Origin: Lujinxingia vulgaris | GTDB taxonomy: Bacteria > Myxococcota_A > Bradymonadia > Bradymonadales > Bradymonadaceae | DNA length: 64,000 nt | Assembly: GCF_007997005.1 (NCBI RefSeq) | Contig: NZ_VOSL01000060.1 | Span: 35,004-99,003 of the forward strand | Direction of reading: 5' to 3' | Translations under genes and position numbers: made by a program | Shown here: positions 37,700-47,135 of the stretch, in pieces | How positions within the stretch are numbered: position 1 is the stretch's first letter | How the letters are laid out: every line of letters begins with the position of its first letter | The notes under the pieces: model-generated | The model's database searches: none | What the model saw: only the letters and a program-made list of their open reading frames with translations | What the model was told of the DNA's origin: nothing

Positions 37700-39189
37700 G
37701 AGGCTCCTACGGTCGCGCTCTCTTCCAGCGACTCCCAGTCAAATTCCACCATCGCATCGCCCCCAAGCTCCCGCGCCAGCTTGCGGTCAAACTCCAGCAT
37801 CTCGGCCTCGGCCATGCTCAGCGTCTCCTCATCGCTGGAGAAGATCGTCTGGCCAAAGACCACCTCGCTCGCGGCGCGCTGGCGCGCGCTCTCGGCCGCA
37901 CCCAGCTGCCGGGCGACCTGGGGGAAGAGGTAGAGGGTGCGACCGTCCTCTTCCACGCGGATCTCCCCGTCAAAGTCGGCAAAGACTTCGTCGCCGCGCG
38001 GGTGGGTCTCGAAGATCTTCGCGTCCACCGGCCTCGCCACCCCGTCGGTGGCTGCCGAGAGGTAGACGGCCTCAATAAGCTCGCGACGCTCGTTCTCGCG
38101 TTGGGCGCGCTTGAGCTTGCCGCCGCGGGCAAAACGACGCGCCAGCGGGATCGCAAAAAACATCAGGCTGAAGAGCACCGGGATCACCCCCAGCACAATC
38201 GACACCCCGGTACTCAGCCCGGTGACACCGCCCAGGATAAACGCGCCCATGATCAGGTTGAAGGTGTTAAAGATCGCGATCCAGGTGTTGGTCGAGCCCT
38301 TGTTGCCGGTGAGCGGCGGCACGGTGACCTTGCGCGTCCAGATGGGTTTGGGGGGCTGCAGGTGGTCGTCGGCGCCGGCCTCACTGGTCACGCGCAGATC
38401 GTCAAAGCGGTAGATCAGCGTGCCGTCGGCGGCCACGTCAATATCGCCGCGAAAACGCACGGTGGCGGCGGTCAGGGCCTGATCGGCGTCTTCGAGACTC
38501 AGACCGGTGCGAGAGGCCCAGTCGGCCGCGGTGATGCGCCCCTGGCGGGCGCGCACAAAACGCGCAAAGGCGCGCTCCGCGGCGAGCTCGTCGCGGGTGA
38601 TCTCGGGCCCAAAGACGAACTGGAAGATGCGCTTGTAGAGGGGAACTTTGGGGCGCTCCACCTTGCGCCGCGGGCGCCTTCGGCGCCGCCGCCCTCCCCC
38701 GAAGTCGCTGAACCAGCTGATCCAGAAGACCGTCTCCAGGATGCGCGCGATCAGGTAGACCGGCAGCAAAAAGACATCGCCCAGATCGTCGTTATCCTGC
38801 GAGGTGGCCGCGGCGATGCCCGCAATCGCCAGCGCCAGCAAGAGCAGGATGAAGGTGGCCGTGTACCCGATGAGCACCACCATGATCGAGACCTTGAAGA
38901 TCCAGGTGAACGCCGCCCAGGCTTTCTTTTTGAAGTCATACCAGCGCCGCCCCTTCTGGTAGCCGCGGGCTTTGAGCTGGGGGTCGAAGCGGTAGAGCAG
39001 GTTGCCATCATCGTCGACGTCGAGGTGGCTCTGATAGCGCTCAAGCATCTTGCGCATGGCGATCTCGGTCTCCTCATAAGGGAGGCCGGTCTCGGCGGCG
39101 ACATCGCCCACGGTGGCCACGCCGCCGCGCTTCTTCAACGCGCCGCGGATGCGGTCTTCCAGCTCAAATGCGCTCGCTTGCTGCGCCAT
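37696..39189 (-). CDS. Membrane protein with three winged-helix-like repeats, function unknown
   Basis: A 497-residue protein I do not recognise. It contains a repeated ~60-residue module. Repeat 1 is at about 8-70, ending DVDDDGNLLYRFDPQ. Repeat 2 is at about 200-263, ending DVAADGTLIYRFDDLR. A diverged repeat 3 is at about 373-427, ending RVEEDGRTLYLFPQ. Each starts with helices like VATVGDVAAETGLPYEETEI, which read as a helix-turn-helix with a beta-wing. Between repeats 1 and 2 are two membrane helices (about 88-130) and a very basic loop of arginines; two or more helices lie at about 295-345. AAAGG precedes the ATG. The gene is coupled to pssA. Confidence 0.85.
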   Translation of the reverse strand: MAQQASAFELEDRIRGALKKRGGVATVGDVAAETGLPYEETEIAMRKMLERYQSHLDVDDDGNLLYRFDPQLKARGYQKGRRWYDFKKKAWAAFTWIFKVSIMVVLIGYTATFILLLLALAIAGIAAATSQDNDDLGDVFLLPVYLIARILETVFWISWFSDFGGGRRRRRRPRRKVERPKVPLYKRIFQFVFGPEITRDELAAERAFARFVRARQGRITAADWASRTGLSLEDADQALTAATVRFRGDIDVAADGTLIYRFDDLRVTSEAGADDHLQPPKPIWTRKVTVPPLTGNKGSTNTWIAIFNTFNLIMGAFILGGVTGLSTGVSIVLGVIPVLFSLMFFAIPLARRFARGGKLKRAQRENERRELIEAVYLSAATDGVARPVDAKIFETHPRGDEVFADFDGEIRVEEDGRTLYLFPQVARQLGAAESARQRAASEVVFGQTIFSSDEETLSMAEAEMLEFDRKLARELGGDAMVEFDWESLEESATVGAS

Positions 39190-39294
39190 ACGTCTTTGCC
39201 TTTGGATAAATCAACATACTGCCAGGAGGGGGGCAGGAGGCCTGTGGCACCTACCCGACGATCACCGCGCCGGTGGCCGCTCAACCAACCGCTC

Positions 39295-40098
39295 TCAGCC
39301 CTCGAAACTTCCTCGCCGACCCTCGCCATCGGCAAAGCGGGCCGCGCCCCGCTCTGCTTCAGATCTAATCGCGGGCTGGCCGAGCTCAAACTCCCGGGCG
39401 ATGGCCCGGGCCTCGTCCAGGCCCCATTGCTCCAGCGCGGAGCGGCGGTCGGAGCGCAGGCAGGTCTGCGGAAAGCCGGCGATCTGCTCCGCCCAGCGCA
39501 CCGCTTCATCGAGGGCCTTACCGGGCTCAACAAGGCGGTTGACCAGCCCCCAGCGGTGCGCCTCCCCGGCGTCGACGGGCCGGCCGGTGAGGATCATCTC
39601 CATCGCGCGGCTCTGCCCGATGAGCCGCGGCAGGCGCACGGTGCCGCCGTCGATCAGCGGCACGCCGAAGCGGCGGCAAAACACCCCGAAGGTCGCGGTG
39701 CGTGCGGCCACCCGAAGATCGCACCAGATGGCGAGCTCCAGGCCCCCGGCCACCGCAAATCCTTCAACCGCGGCGATCACCGGCTTGTTGAGCACCATGC
39801 GCGTGGGGCCCATGGGCCCTGCCCCCTCGGGCTCCAGCCGGTTTCCCCGGCCGGCGGCAAAAGCCTTTAAGTCGGCGCCGGCGCAAAAGGTGTCGCCGGC
39901 GCCGGTGAGCACGGCCACGTGCAAATCGTCGCGGCGCTCGAAGATCTCAAAGGCCTCGACGAGCTGCTCGGCGGTGGGGCGGTCGACGGCGTTTCTATGC
40001 GCGGGGCGGTCGATGGTGACCACCCAGATCGGGCCGCGCTGCTCCACGCGCACCGTCTTTGCCGAGGAGGGCTCGGCCTTCGAAGAGGAGGAGCTCAA
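39295..40098 (-). CDS. Enoyl-CoA hydratase/isomerase family protein
   Basis: A 267-residue crotonase-fold protein acting on CoA thioesters. Visible family marks are VVTIDRPAHRNAVDRPT, the oxyanion-hole stretch AVLTGAGDTFCAGADLKAF, and AAVEGFAVAGGLELAIWCDL. The start codon appears to be TTG, overlapping the pdxA stop (TTGA), so it is translationally coupled. The expected Glu of the hydratase pair is replaced around FGVFCRRFGVPLIDGGT, where only acidic residues further along are available, so hydratase activity is uncertain. It is more like EchA/isomerase-type members than FadB. The pathway is not shown by neighbours. Confidence 0.85.
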   Translation of the reverse strand: MSSSSSKAEPSSAKTVRVEQRGPIWVVTIDRPAHRNAVDRPTAEQLVEAFEIFERRDDLHVAVLTGAGDTFCAGADLKAFAAGRGNRLEPEGAGPMGPTRMVLNKPVIAAVEGFAVAGGLELAIWCDLRVAARTATFGVFCRRFGVPLIDGGTVRLPRLIGQSRAMEMILTGRPVDAGEAHRWGLVNRLVEPGKALDEAVRWAEQIAGFPQTCLRSDRRSALEQWGLDEARAIAREFELGQPAIRSEAERGAARFADGEGRRGSFEG

Positions 40099-41081
40099 AA
40101 AACCCCTCCCCGCGCGCGTGCCACCATCGTTGCAGCCAACTCGGTGGCGTAGAGCATCGAGCCGGCGTCGGCCACGCCCTGCCCGGCGATGTCGTAGGCG
40201 GTGCCGTGATCCACCGAAGTTCGGATGATGGGGAGCCCCAGGGTGATGTTGGCGGACTCCCCAAAGTGCAGCAATTTCAAGGGGATAAGCCCCTGGTCGT
40301 GGTACATACAGATCACGGCATCATACGGCATGCGATCGCCTCGGAACTTCGCAAAGAGGGTGTCTGCAGGCCAGGGGCCGCTGATCGCGGCGTCGGCGAA
40401 CTCCCGGTCCAGGTCGGCCACCGCCTGGTCGATCCACACCAGCTCCTCATCGCCCATATGCCCGCGTTCGCCGGCGTGAGGGTTTAAACCGCAGACCGCC
40501 AGGCGCGGATGCTCCACCCCAAAACGCGCCTTGAGACCGGCCAGCGTCACCGCGCAGATCTCCCGAAGCAGGGGAGCGTTGAGGCGCTGGCTGACCTCCG
40601 AGAGCGCCACGTGCGTGGTCACCAGCGCCACCTTCAGGCGCTCGCCACCGAGCATCATCACCACCCGTTCGCTGCCGTAATGGGCCTGCAAGACCTCGGT
40701 GTGACCGAGCACCGGCATCCCGGCCAGCTCAAAGAGGGCCTTGTTCCAGGGGGCGGTGACGATCGCGTCGGCCCTCCCCTGGTCGACGTCTTCCATTGCG
40801 CGCTGCAGCGCGCGCCACTGCACGAGCGCCGCGCGACGGTCGAGCCTGCCCACCGGGCGCTCCGAAAAGTCGAGCTCCGGCCCCACCTCCACCACCTCGA
40901 ACTCGCCCGTGTACCCGAGCGCCCGGGCCTCCTGACGCATCACCTCAGCGCTGCCGTAAACCACCGCCTCTATGGAGCTGTGCGTGGCATCGAGGTGCGC
41001 CAGGGTCTTGACGATGACCTCCGGCCCGATGCCCGCGGCATCCCCCATGGTGAGCGCCAGGCGCACCGGCGTATCGGGCAT
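40095..41081 (-). CDS. pdxA: 4-Hydroxythreonine-4-phosphate dehydrogenase
   Basis: A 328-residue NAD-dependent metal enzyme that oxidises 4-phosphohydroxy-threonine in the DXP-dependent route to pyridoxal phosphate. N-terminal LALTMGDAAGIGPEV matches the family, with Ala where Pro is usual. The three metal His sites are in GHTEVL, NPHAGERGHMG and CMYHDQGLIP, and the C-terminal TSVDHGTAYDIAG is typical. The start at 41081 follows the surA-like stop directly (TGAGATG); an upstream in-frame ATG at 41102 would overlap that gene by 20 bp and add seven residues. It is encoded directly after a surA-like gene, an association known from enterobacteria (surA-pdxA). Confidence 0.94.
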   Translation of the reverse strand: MPDTPVRLALTMGDAAGIGPEVIVKTLAHLDATHSSIEAVVYGSAEVMRQEARALGYTGEFEVVEVGPELDFSERPVGRLDRRAALVQWRALQRAMEDVDQGRADAIVTAPWNKALFELAGMPVLGHTEVLQAHYGSERVVMMLGGERLKVALVTTHVALSEVSQRLNAPLLREICAVTLAGLKARFGVEHPRLAVCGLNPHAGERGHMGDEELVWIDQAVADLDREFADAAISGPWPADTLFAKFRGDRMPYDAVICMYHDQGLIPLKLLHFGESANITLGLPIIRTSVDHGTAYDIAGQGVADAGSMLYATELAATMVARARGGVF

Positions 41082-41082
41082 C

Positions 41083-42084
41083 TCAGTAGCGGATATCGAC
41101 ATAGGCTTTGGCGCGAAGGGTCTGAAGGTAGGCTTCGATCTGGCGGTTCATCGCCTGCTCCTGGAGCTCGGCACGGATGCGAGCGCGCTGCTCAGCGGCC
41201 GCCTGGGCGACGCGCTCCTCGCTCTCGACCACCTCGATGATGTGGTAGCCAAAGGGCGTGCGCACCGGCTCGGAGAGCTGGCCGGGCTCCATGGCAAATG
41301 CGGCCTGCTCAAAGGTGGATTCGAGCTGGCCGCGGCGAAACTCCCCGAGCATGCCGCCCTGATCCTGGCCCGGGCCTTCGCTGTGCTCGCGGGCAACCTC
41401 GGCGAAGTCGGCGCCCTCTTCGACCATCGCCCGGAGCTCGGAGGCGCGCTGACGCGCGGCGGCCTCAGCGGCCTCACCCTCCCCGTCGACTTCGACCAGG
41501 ATGTGGCGCACGCGAATGTAGCGCTCGGTGCCCGACGATCCGTGACGACGGCGGTAGATCGAGTCGATCTCCGAGTCGGCCACCGTGGCGCTGCGACCGC
41601 TCAGGCTGACCATGCGCATGCGCAGGAGGTTGTCGCGCACGACCTCCCGGTAGGTCTCAAAGTCGATGCCGTACTGGGCCACCATCTGCATGAACTGCTG
41701 CTCGTCGAGCCCCTGCTGCTGGCGTAGCGCGCGCATCCACTCGTTGACTTCCTCATCGCTGACCGACTCCCCGACCTCGGCGGCGGCCTGGTTGATCAGC
41801 AGGCGATTGACCAGGTCGTCGAGCACCTCGCGCAGCACCTCGTCGCGGCGCTCCGGGTTCTCGAGCACCCGCGCGCTGCGCCCCTGCTGCACAAGGTAGG
41901 TGCGCGCCTCGTTCTCAAGCTCATAGAGGGTGACGATCTCATCGTTCACCTGTGCCACCACCCGATCGATGATGGCGGCGTGCGCCGTCGCGGGCATCGC
42001 CGCGCTGATGACGCCGGCGCCGGCAAAGGCCAGCAGCGCCAGCGCGGCCAGCAAAAAAGTTCGCAGCAGGATGAATCGACTCAT
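41083..42084 (-). CDS. surA: SurA-like periplasmic peptidyl-prolyl isomerase/chaperone
   Basis: A 333-residue exported protein. The signal peptide is FLLAALALLAFAGAGVISAA, likely cleaved after the AHA near residue 35. A SurA N-terminal helical domain follows (IIDRVVAQVNDEIVTLYELE, about 38-180), then one parvulin rotamase domain (about 200-300: RVRHILVEVDGEGEAAEAAA, EHSEGPGQDQGGMLGEFRRG, TPFGYHIIEV) and a C-terminal helix that completes the SurA core. E. coli SurA has two parvulin domains; this one has one. It should escort outer-membrane proteins. The true start is the ATG at 42084; the open frame continues upstream without a signal sequence. It sits between a PpiC lipoprotein gene and pdxA. 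Confidence 0.92.
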   Translation of the reverse strand: MSRFILLRTFLLAALALLAFAGAGVISAAMPATAHAAIIDRVVAQVNDEIVTLYELENEARTYLVQQGRSARVLENPERRDEVLREVLDDLVNRLLINQAAAEVGESVSDEEVNEWMRALRQQQGLDEQQFMQMVAQYGIDFETYREVVRDNLLRMRMVSLSGRSATVADSEIDSIYRRRHGSSGTERYIRVRHILVEVDGEGEAAEAAARQRASELRAMVEEGADFAEVAREHSEGPGQDQGGMLGEFRRGQLESTFEQAAFAMEPGQLSEPVRTPFGYHIIEVVESEERVAQAAAEQRARIRAELQEQAMNRQIEAYLQTLRAKAYVDIRY

Positions 42085-42136
42085 TACGCACGCTCTCAAT
42101 GGGTGAAACCTGACAGGTCTAAAAAGGTCAAAACGG

Positions 42137-43159
42137 TCAATCGTCGGTCCGGGCGGCAGCCTCACCGGCGCCCTGGTCGCGCACCGGCAGCCGCGGAAGA
42201 TCGCGCAGACGCATGGGGAGCGCGGCCTCGGGGGCTTCGACGGTGGCCAGCACCTCGTCATCGATCTCGATGGTGGCCTCGGCCATCAGCCGCTCCACAA
42301 GCTCCGTGCGCAGCTGACGCTTCTTCTCTTCGAGAAGGCGCGTGCGCAGCTCGCGCTCCACCTCGCTCAACGCCGGCTGGCGCGCGGGCTCTTCCTCGGC
42401 GACAAACACCACCACCCAGCCACGATCATCCTCATAGGGGTTTGAGGCCTGGCCCACGGGTGTCTCGAAGATGGCGTCGGCGCCGGCCACCGGCTGGCCT
42501 GCCTCCACCCAGCCCCGCGCCCCGCTGCGATCGCCGGTGCTGCGATCGAAGGAGTACTGCCCGGCGAGCTCGGCGAAGGCGTGGAGCGCCTCCTCGGTGG
42601 TGGGGTGAGCCTCTTCGACAAAGCGTCGGCGCAGGCGCTCGGCCTCCTCGCGGGTCTGGGTCACAAGCTCATAGACCATGCGGCGGGCGGGCCGCGCAAA
42701 ATCCTCGCGATTGGCGTCGTAATAGGCCTGCAGCTCCTCTTCGCCCACCGCCGCCCCGCCCTCCTCGCGCAGGTGTTCGGCGAGCATCAGGCGCACCATC
42801 ACCTCGCGCATGGCGTGGCGCACCTGCGGGCTCTCGCCAAGGCCGGCCTCCTCGGCGGCGTCGGCCATCACCTCAAACTGCACCACGCTCTTTAAAAAAT
42901 CTTCGCGCTGCTCCGGCGACTGCAGCCGGGCGCGGGCGTGCGGGGCGAGGCTCTCGATGCGCCGCTCAAACTCCGCGCGCGTGATGGCCTCACCGTTGAC
43001 CCGGGCGACCACCTGTTCCTGGCCCGGGGCGACCTCGTCGGCGCGCTCCTGGCGCGGCGCATCGTCTTCGGCCGAGGGTTTTTCAGGCGCGCACGCCGCC
43101 AGCAAAACGCCGCCGATCACCATCCCCACGAGCTGTACTCTTCCCATGTTCATCATCAT
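42137..43159 (-). CDS. PpiC/PrsA-type peptidyl-prolyl isomerase lipoprotein
   Basis: A 340-residue exported lipoprotein with lipobox LLAAC and SurA-N-like helices. Residues about 45-145 resemble SurA-N/PrsA (VVARVNGEAITRAEFERRIE). Residues about 155-260 resemble a parvulin domain, but the usual ARHIL start is replaced by RRMVYELVTQTREEAERLRR, and GDRSGARGWVEAGQPVAGAD fits the GG(D/E)LG loop. Isomerase activity may be lost and the chaperone core kept. The C-terminus is acidic. Three tandem ATGs at 43159-43151 make the start uncertain by a few residues. The stop lies about 50 bp before the SurA-like gene, and the gene follows mfd by 12 bp: one operon. Confidence 0.88.
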   Translation of the reverse strand: MMMNMGRVQLVGMVIGGVLLAACAPEKPSAEDDAPRQERADEVAPGQEQVVARVNGEAITRAEFERRIESLAPHARARLQSPEQREDFLKSVVQFEVMADAAEEAGLGESPQVRHAMREVMVRLMLAEHLREEGGAAVGEEELQAYYDANREDFARPARRMVYELVTQTREEAERLRRRFVEEAHPTTEEALHAFAELAGQYSFDRSTGDRSGARGWVEAGQPVAGADAIFETPVGQASNPYEDDRGWVVVFVAEEEPARQPALSEVERELRTRLLEEKKRQLRTELVERLMAEATIEIDDEVLATVEAPEAALPMRLRDLPRLPVRDQGAGEAAARTDD

Positions 43160-43171
43160 CTCGACCCCACC

Positions 43172-46100
43172 CTACAACGCCAGCAGTTGATTGAGAACGC
43201 TGCGCGCGGTGCGCATCAGCTGCGCCGACTCATCGACCTTGAGCTTGTAGATCAACTTCATCTCGGCGGTCAGGCGCCAGCGCCCGCCGCTGGTGTTGAC
43301 CAGATCGAGCACCGCGGCCGGGTTGAGCGGGGTGCGCGGATCGAGCTCCATCGCAATGGCGCTCATGCCGGCGTCGAGGCGAGCGGCGCCCAGACGGCGG
43401 AGATCGATCTTCACGCTGATGAGATCGCGCAGGTTTCGCACCGAATTCGGCGGCTCGCCAAAACGATCGACGAGCTCCTCAAAGATCATCGCCAGCTCAT
43501 CGCCCGAGCGCGCCAGCGAGAAGCGCTTATAGAACATCAGGCGCAGGCTGGTGGCCGGGATGTAGGTATCGGGGATGTACGCCTCCACCGGGATGTTGAC
43601 CTCCGGCTCAAGCTCATCTTCGAGCTCCTGGCCACGGATGTCAGCGATCGCCTCCTCCAGAAGCTCGGTGTAGAGGTCGAGGCCGACGGCCACCACATGA
43701 CCGGATTGATCGTCGGAGAGCAGGTTACCCGCCCCGCGGATCTCCAGGTCGTAGCTCGCCACGTGGAACCCGCTGCCAAGGTCGGTGTAGGTCTGTATGA
43801 CCTCCAGGCGTTTTTGCGCATCATCGGGCAGCGTGCGCCTCGCCGGCACCAGCAGATACGCGTACGCGCGCTGGCTTCCACGACCCACTCGCCCCCGCAG
43901 CTGGTAGAGCTGGGAGAGCCCGAACATGTCGGCGCGGTTGACGATGATCGTGTTGGCGTTGGGGATATCCAGCCCGCTCTCCACGATGCTCGTGCACAAG
44001 AGCACGTTAATCTCACCGCGAATGTAGGCGTACATCACCTCTTCGAGCTTACCCTCGGCCATCTGACCGTGGCCGATGCCGATGCGCGCCTCCGGCACGA
44101 TCTCGCGCAGATGACGAGCCATCTCCTCGATGGTCTGCACGCGGTTGTGCACAAAGAAGACCTGCCCGCCGCGGCCCAGCTCGCGCATGATCGCCTCGCG
44201 CACCACCGAGTCGCTGAATTTGGCCACGTGCGTGCGCACCGAGAGGCGGTTATGCGGCGGGGTGGCGATGATCGAGAGGTCGCGAATCCCCAGCATGCTC
44301 ATCTGCAGGGTGCGCGGGATCGGCGTGGCCGAGAGCGTGAGCACGTCGATGTTGGCGCGCATCTTCTTGATCTTCTCTTTATGCGCCACACCGAAGCGCT
44401 GCTCCTCATCGACGACCAGAAGCCCCAGCTCCTTAAACTCCACATCTTTGGAGAGGATGCGGTGGGTGCCGATGAGCACATCGATCTTGCCTGCGGCGGT
44501 ATCGGCCAGGATCTCTTTGATCTCTTTGGAGGATCGGAAGCGGTTGATGGCCGCCACCCGCGCCCCGAACGCCTTGACGCGTTTCTCAAACGAGATGGCG
44601 TGCTGCTCGCTCAAGAGCGTGGTGGGCACGAGCACGGCGACCTGCTTGCCGTCCATCACCGCCTTCATCGCCGCGCGGATGCCCACTTCGGTCTTGCCAA
44701 AGCCCACGTCGCCGCAGATGAGCCGGTCCATCGGCCGCGACTTCGACATGTCGTTGAGCACCTCGTGAATGGCCCGGGCCTGGTCAGGGGTCTCATCGAA
44801 GGGGAAGGCCTGCTCGAACTCCTCATAAAAGGCGTCGGGCGGGCTGAACTTGATACCCTTGGTCAGCTCGCGTTTGGCATAGAGCGCCAGAAGATCACCG
44901 GCCAGCTCGCGGATGTTCTCTTTGACCTTCTCTTTGGTGCGGTCCCAACGCGTGCCCCCGAGCTTATCGAGCGCGATGTTGTCGCCGCCGCCGATGTACT
45001 TCTGCACGCGCCCCAGGCGGTAGACCGGCAGGTAGAGCTTGTCGCCGCCGGCGTACTCGATGTGCAAAAAGTCGTTGCCGATCCCCTCCACATCCAGGTG
45101 GGCGATGCCCCGGTAGCGGCCGATCCCGAAGTCGACGTGCACCACCAGGTCGCCGTCGTTGAGATCTTTAAAGTGGGTGATGGCGGCGTGTTCGGTGATC
45201 GACTTCTGCTGGTGGGTGACCACCCGCTGACCGAAGAGCTCCACCCCGGAGATCAGCGCCACCCCTAAGAGCTCCGACCTGAAGCCTGCGCTGAGTTCGC
45301 CGGCGTACACCTCCAGCACGTCGGCCGGCGGAGGCACAGGCTCGCTGATGTCGACAGGCGCGCTGAGCACCATTGCGTCCTGGCCATAGCTGTTTAAGAG
45401 CTCCACCAGGCGCTCGGCCTGCGCGCCGGTGCGGCACGCAAAGCAGATGCGCCCGTAGCGCTCCTTCCACCCGTCGAGTTTCTCGGAGAGCGCCTTGACC
45501 GTCTGCTCCACGCCCTGGAAGTGCTTGCGCAGCGCGATGATGTCGTTGTTCTCGCGCACCCGAAACTCCAGGTGCTCCTTCGGCACGGGCCAGCCTCGCT
45601 CCTGCACATCTTCGATCATCGCGACGCGCCGCCACTCCACCGGCTTATGCGCACCCAGCCAATCGCCAAGCGCGTCAGGGCGACGGTAGTAGGCCTCAAC
45701 CTCAAAGACGTAGTCTTCCTCGGCGCGGGAGGCCTCGAACTCGCCAAGACGCTTCTCAAAGAGCGTGCGCGCCTTCGCCATAAAGGCCGAAGGCTCCAGC
45801 ACCACCACGATCGCGTCGGCGGGCAGGTAGTCGAGAAGATCGCCCATCTCCTCATAGAGCGCCGGAAGCAAGGCCTCCATGCCCACCACGTGCAGCCCGG
45901 CCTGAAGATCGGCGATCAGATCGCGAAGATCGCTCGAGGGCCTCCCCATCTCGGCGCTGAGCGCGCGCAGGGTTGCGATCGCGCGCGCCACGCCCTCTTT
46001 GTTGAGGATGGCCTCGCGCACCGGGAAGATCTCGCAGTGGCCGCGCTCCTGAAGGCTGCGCTGGGTCTCTTTATGGAACTGGCGGATCTCGGCGATCTCA

Positions 46101-46789
46101 TCGCCCCAGCGCTCCACGCGCACCGGGTGCTCTTCGTGTGGCGAGAAGATGTCGACGATGTCGCCGCGCACCGCGAAGGTGCCGGCGTCTTCGACCACCG
46201 GAACTTCCGAGTAGCCCAGATGCGCCATCATCTCGCGCAGCCGCTCGTTATCGAGCGCATCTTCGATGGTGAGACGGTGGGTGTGCTGCGAGAAGGTCTC
46301 CGGGGCCAGCGTACGCCGCATCGCCGCGCCCACCGAGGCCACGGTGTAGCGCGGCGGTTTTTGCGCGCGCAGCGTGTGCAGCGCGGCCAGGCGCGCCATC
46401 GTGACGCGCCGATCGGCGGTGGCCTGGTAAAAAGGCCCCACATCGTAGGAGGGGAAGTGCACGACCTGCTCTTCGAGCCGCCCGTCTTCGGGGATCAGCC
46501 CCTCGACCTCGCCAGGATCATCGCCGGCGCCGCAGAAAAGGCGCAGGTCGGTGGCCAGCCGCTCCGCCTGGCGCTCCTCGGAAGTGAGCACGACCACCGG
46601 ACGCCGCAGCTTCGCCGAGAGGTGCGCGAGCACCGCTGACATCAACGCGCCGGCGCCGGCCTGCACCTCCACCGGATGGTCTGCTCCCACCAGCTCCGAG
46701 AGTCGATCGACCGGATAGCGCTCCTCGCGCTGCGGCCGCGCCTCTTCTTCTTGCCCCTCTTGTATGGCCACTGCGAACTCGTCGGACAC
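43172..46789 (-). CDS. mfd: Transcription-repair coupling factor
   Basis: A 1205-residue superfamily 2 DNA translocase that removes stalled RNA polymerase at lesions and recruits UvrA. Seen in order: a UvrB-homology/UvrA-binding N-terminal region (about 30-330), the RNA-polymerase interaction domain near 540 (LNDGDLVVHVDFGIGRYRG), Walker A CGDVGFGKTEVG near 690, VVDEEQRFGVAHKE, LSATPIPRTLQMSMLG, motif VI with QLRGRVGRG, and the C-terminal TRCF domain at about 1030-1150. Length is typical (about 1150). The start is likely the GTG at 46789 behind GAGG; a GTG two codons earlier is possible. First gene of a long minus-strand operon with two folding factors and pdxA. Confidence 0.96.
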   Translation of the reverse strand: MSDEFAVAIQEGQEEEARPQREERYPVDRLSELVGADHPVEVQAGAGALMSAVLAHLSAKLRRPVVVLTSEERQAERLATDLRLFCGAGDDPGEVEGLIPEDGRLEEQVVHFPSYDVGPFYQATADRRVTMARLAALHTLRAQKPPRYTVASVGAAMRRTLAPETFSQHTHRLTIEDALDNERLREMMAHLGYSEVPVVEDAGTFAVRGDIVDIFSPHEEHPVRVERWGDEIAEIRQFHKETQRSLQERGHCEIFPVREAILNKEGVARAIATLRALSAEMGRPSSDLRDLIADLQAGLHVVGMEALLPALYEEMGDLLDYLPADAIVVVLEPSAFMAKARTLFEKRLGEFEASRAEEDYVFEVEAYYRRPDALGDWLGAHKPVEWRRVAMIEDVQERGWPVPKEHLEFRVRENNDIIALRKHFQGVEQTVKALSEKLDGWKERYGRICFACRTGAQAERLVELLNSYGQDAMVLSAPVDISEPVPPPADVLEVYAGELSAGFRSELLGVALISGVELFGQRVVTHQQKSITEHAAITHFKDLNDGDLVVHVDFGIGRYRGIAHLDVEGIGNDFLHIEYAGGDKLYLPVYRLGRVQKYIGGGDNIALDKLGGTRWDRTKEKVKENIRELAGDLLALYAKRELTKGIKFSPPDAFYEEFEQAFPFDETPDQARAIHEVLNDMSKSRPMDRLICGDVGFGKTEVGIRAAMKAVMDGKQVAVLVPTTLLSEQHAISFEKRVKAFGARVAAINRFRSSKEIKEILADTAAGKIDVLIGTHRILSKDVEFKELGLLVVDEEQRFGVAHKEKIKKMRANIDVLTLSATPIPRTLQMSMLGIRDLSIIATPPHNRLSVRTHVAKFSDSVVREAIMRELGRGGQVFFVHNRVQTIEEMARHLREIVPEARIGIGHGQMAEGKLEEVMYAYIRGEINVLLCTSIVESGLDIPNANTIIVNRADMFGLSQLYQLRGRVGRGSQRAYAYLLVPARRTLPDDAQKRLEVIQTYTDLGSGFHVASYDLEIRGAGNLLSDDQSGHVVAVGLDLYTELLEEAIADIRGQELEDELEPEVNIPVEAYIPDTYIPATSLRLMFYKRFSLARSGDELAMIFEELVDRFGEPPNSVRNLRDLISVKIDLRRLGAARLDAGMSAIAMELDPRTPLNPAAVLDLVNTSGGRWRLTAEMKLIYKLKVDESAQLMRTARSVLNQLLAL

Positions 46790-47135
46790 CTTCACCCTCG
46801 CTTGTCTCGTACCATCACACGCAGCTCACCGCTGGCAGGCGTATGAAGCCCGGCGGGTGTAGTCTGCGCGCCTTGCCGCTGTCAAACACGCCCACCCCCG
46901 ATGGGATTTCATCAGGGCCGGACGCTGGCCCACTCCTTGCACAACTGTGTGGGCAGTGTGGCAGCCGGGTCGTCTTTGAAACCCGCCGGTCTGGATCACA
47001 GGCCAGCTTGACCCCGGCTCGCTACATACGTAACGTCTTGAACGTCCCCGCACTCCGCACCACCGCAAAAAGCTGCCGGCAGGTGGCCTTATCGAAGGTG
47101 CGGATGGTTTGACTGGATCACCGAATGAGGATCCC
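46790..47135. other. Gene-free region upstream of the first Flp pilin
   Basis: About 345 bp between divergent mfd and the first pilin. A sigma-54 type promoter is visible (separate entry); the mfd promoter was not identified. A short frame with CGQCGSRVVF lacks a ribosome site and is not annotated. Confidence 0.5.
46926..46941 (+). promoter_or_regulatory. Sigma-54 type promoter of first Flp pilin
   Basis: TGGCCCACTCCTTGCA has the invariant GG-N10-GC spacing of RpoN (-24/-12) promoters (consensus TGGCACGNNNNTTGCA). It lies about 195 bp before the pilin start on the same strand. The element is matched by an even better copy before the second pilin, which supports both. Confidence 0.7.

Noticed and set aside
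42938..45268. 776-codon open frame antisense to mfd
   Set aside because: Shadow of a high-GC conserved gene; composition-only sequence.
46843..47112. 89-codon frame with a CGQCG motif upstream of the pilins
   Set aside because: No ribosome site, only one Cys pair, and it overlaps the sigma-54 element; more likely leader DNA.
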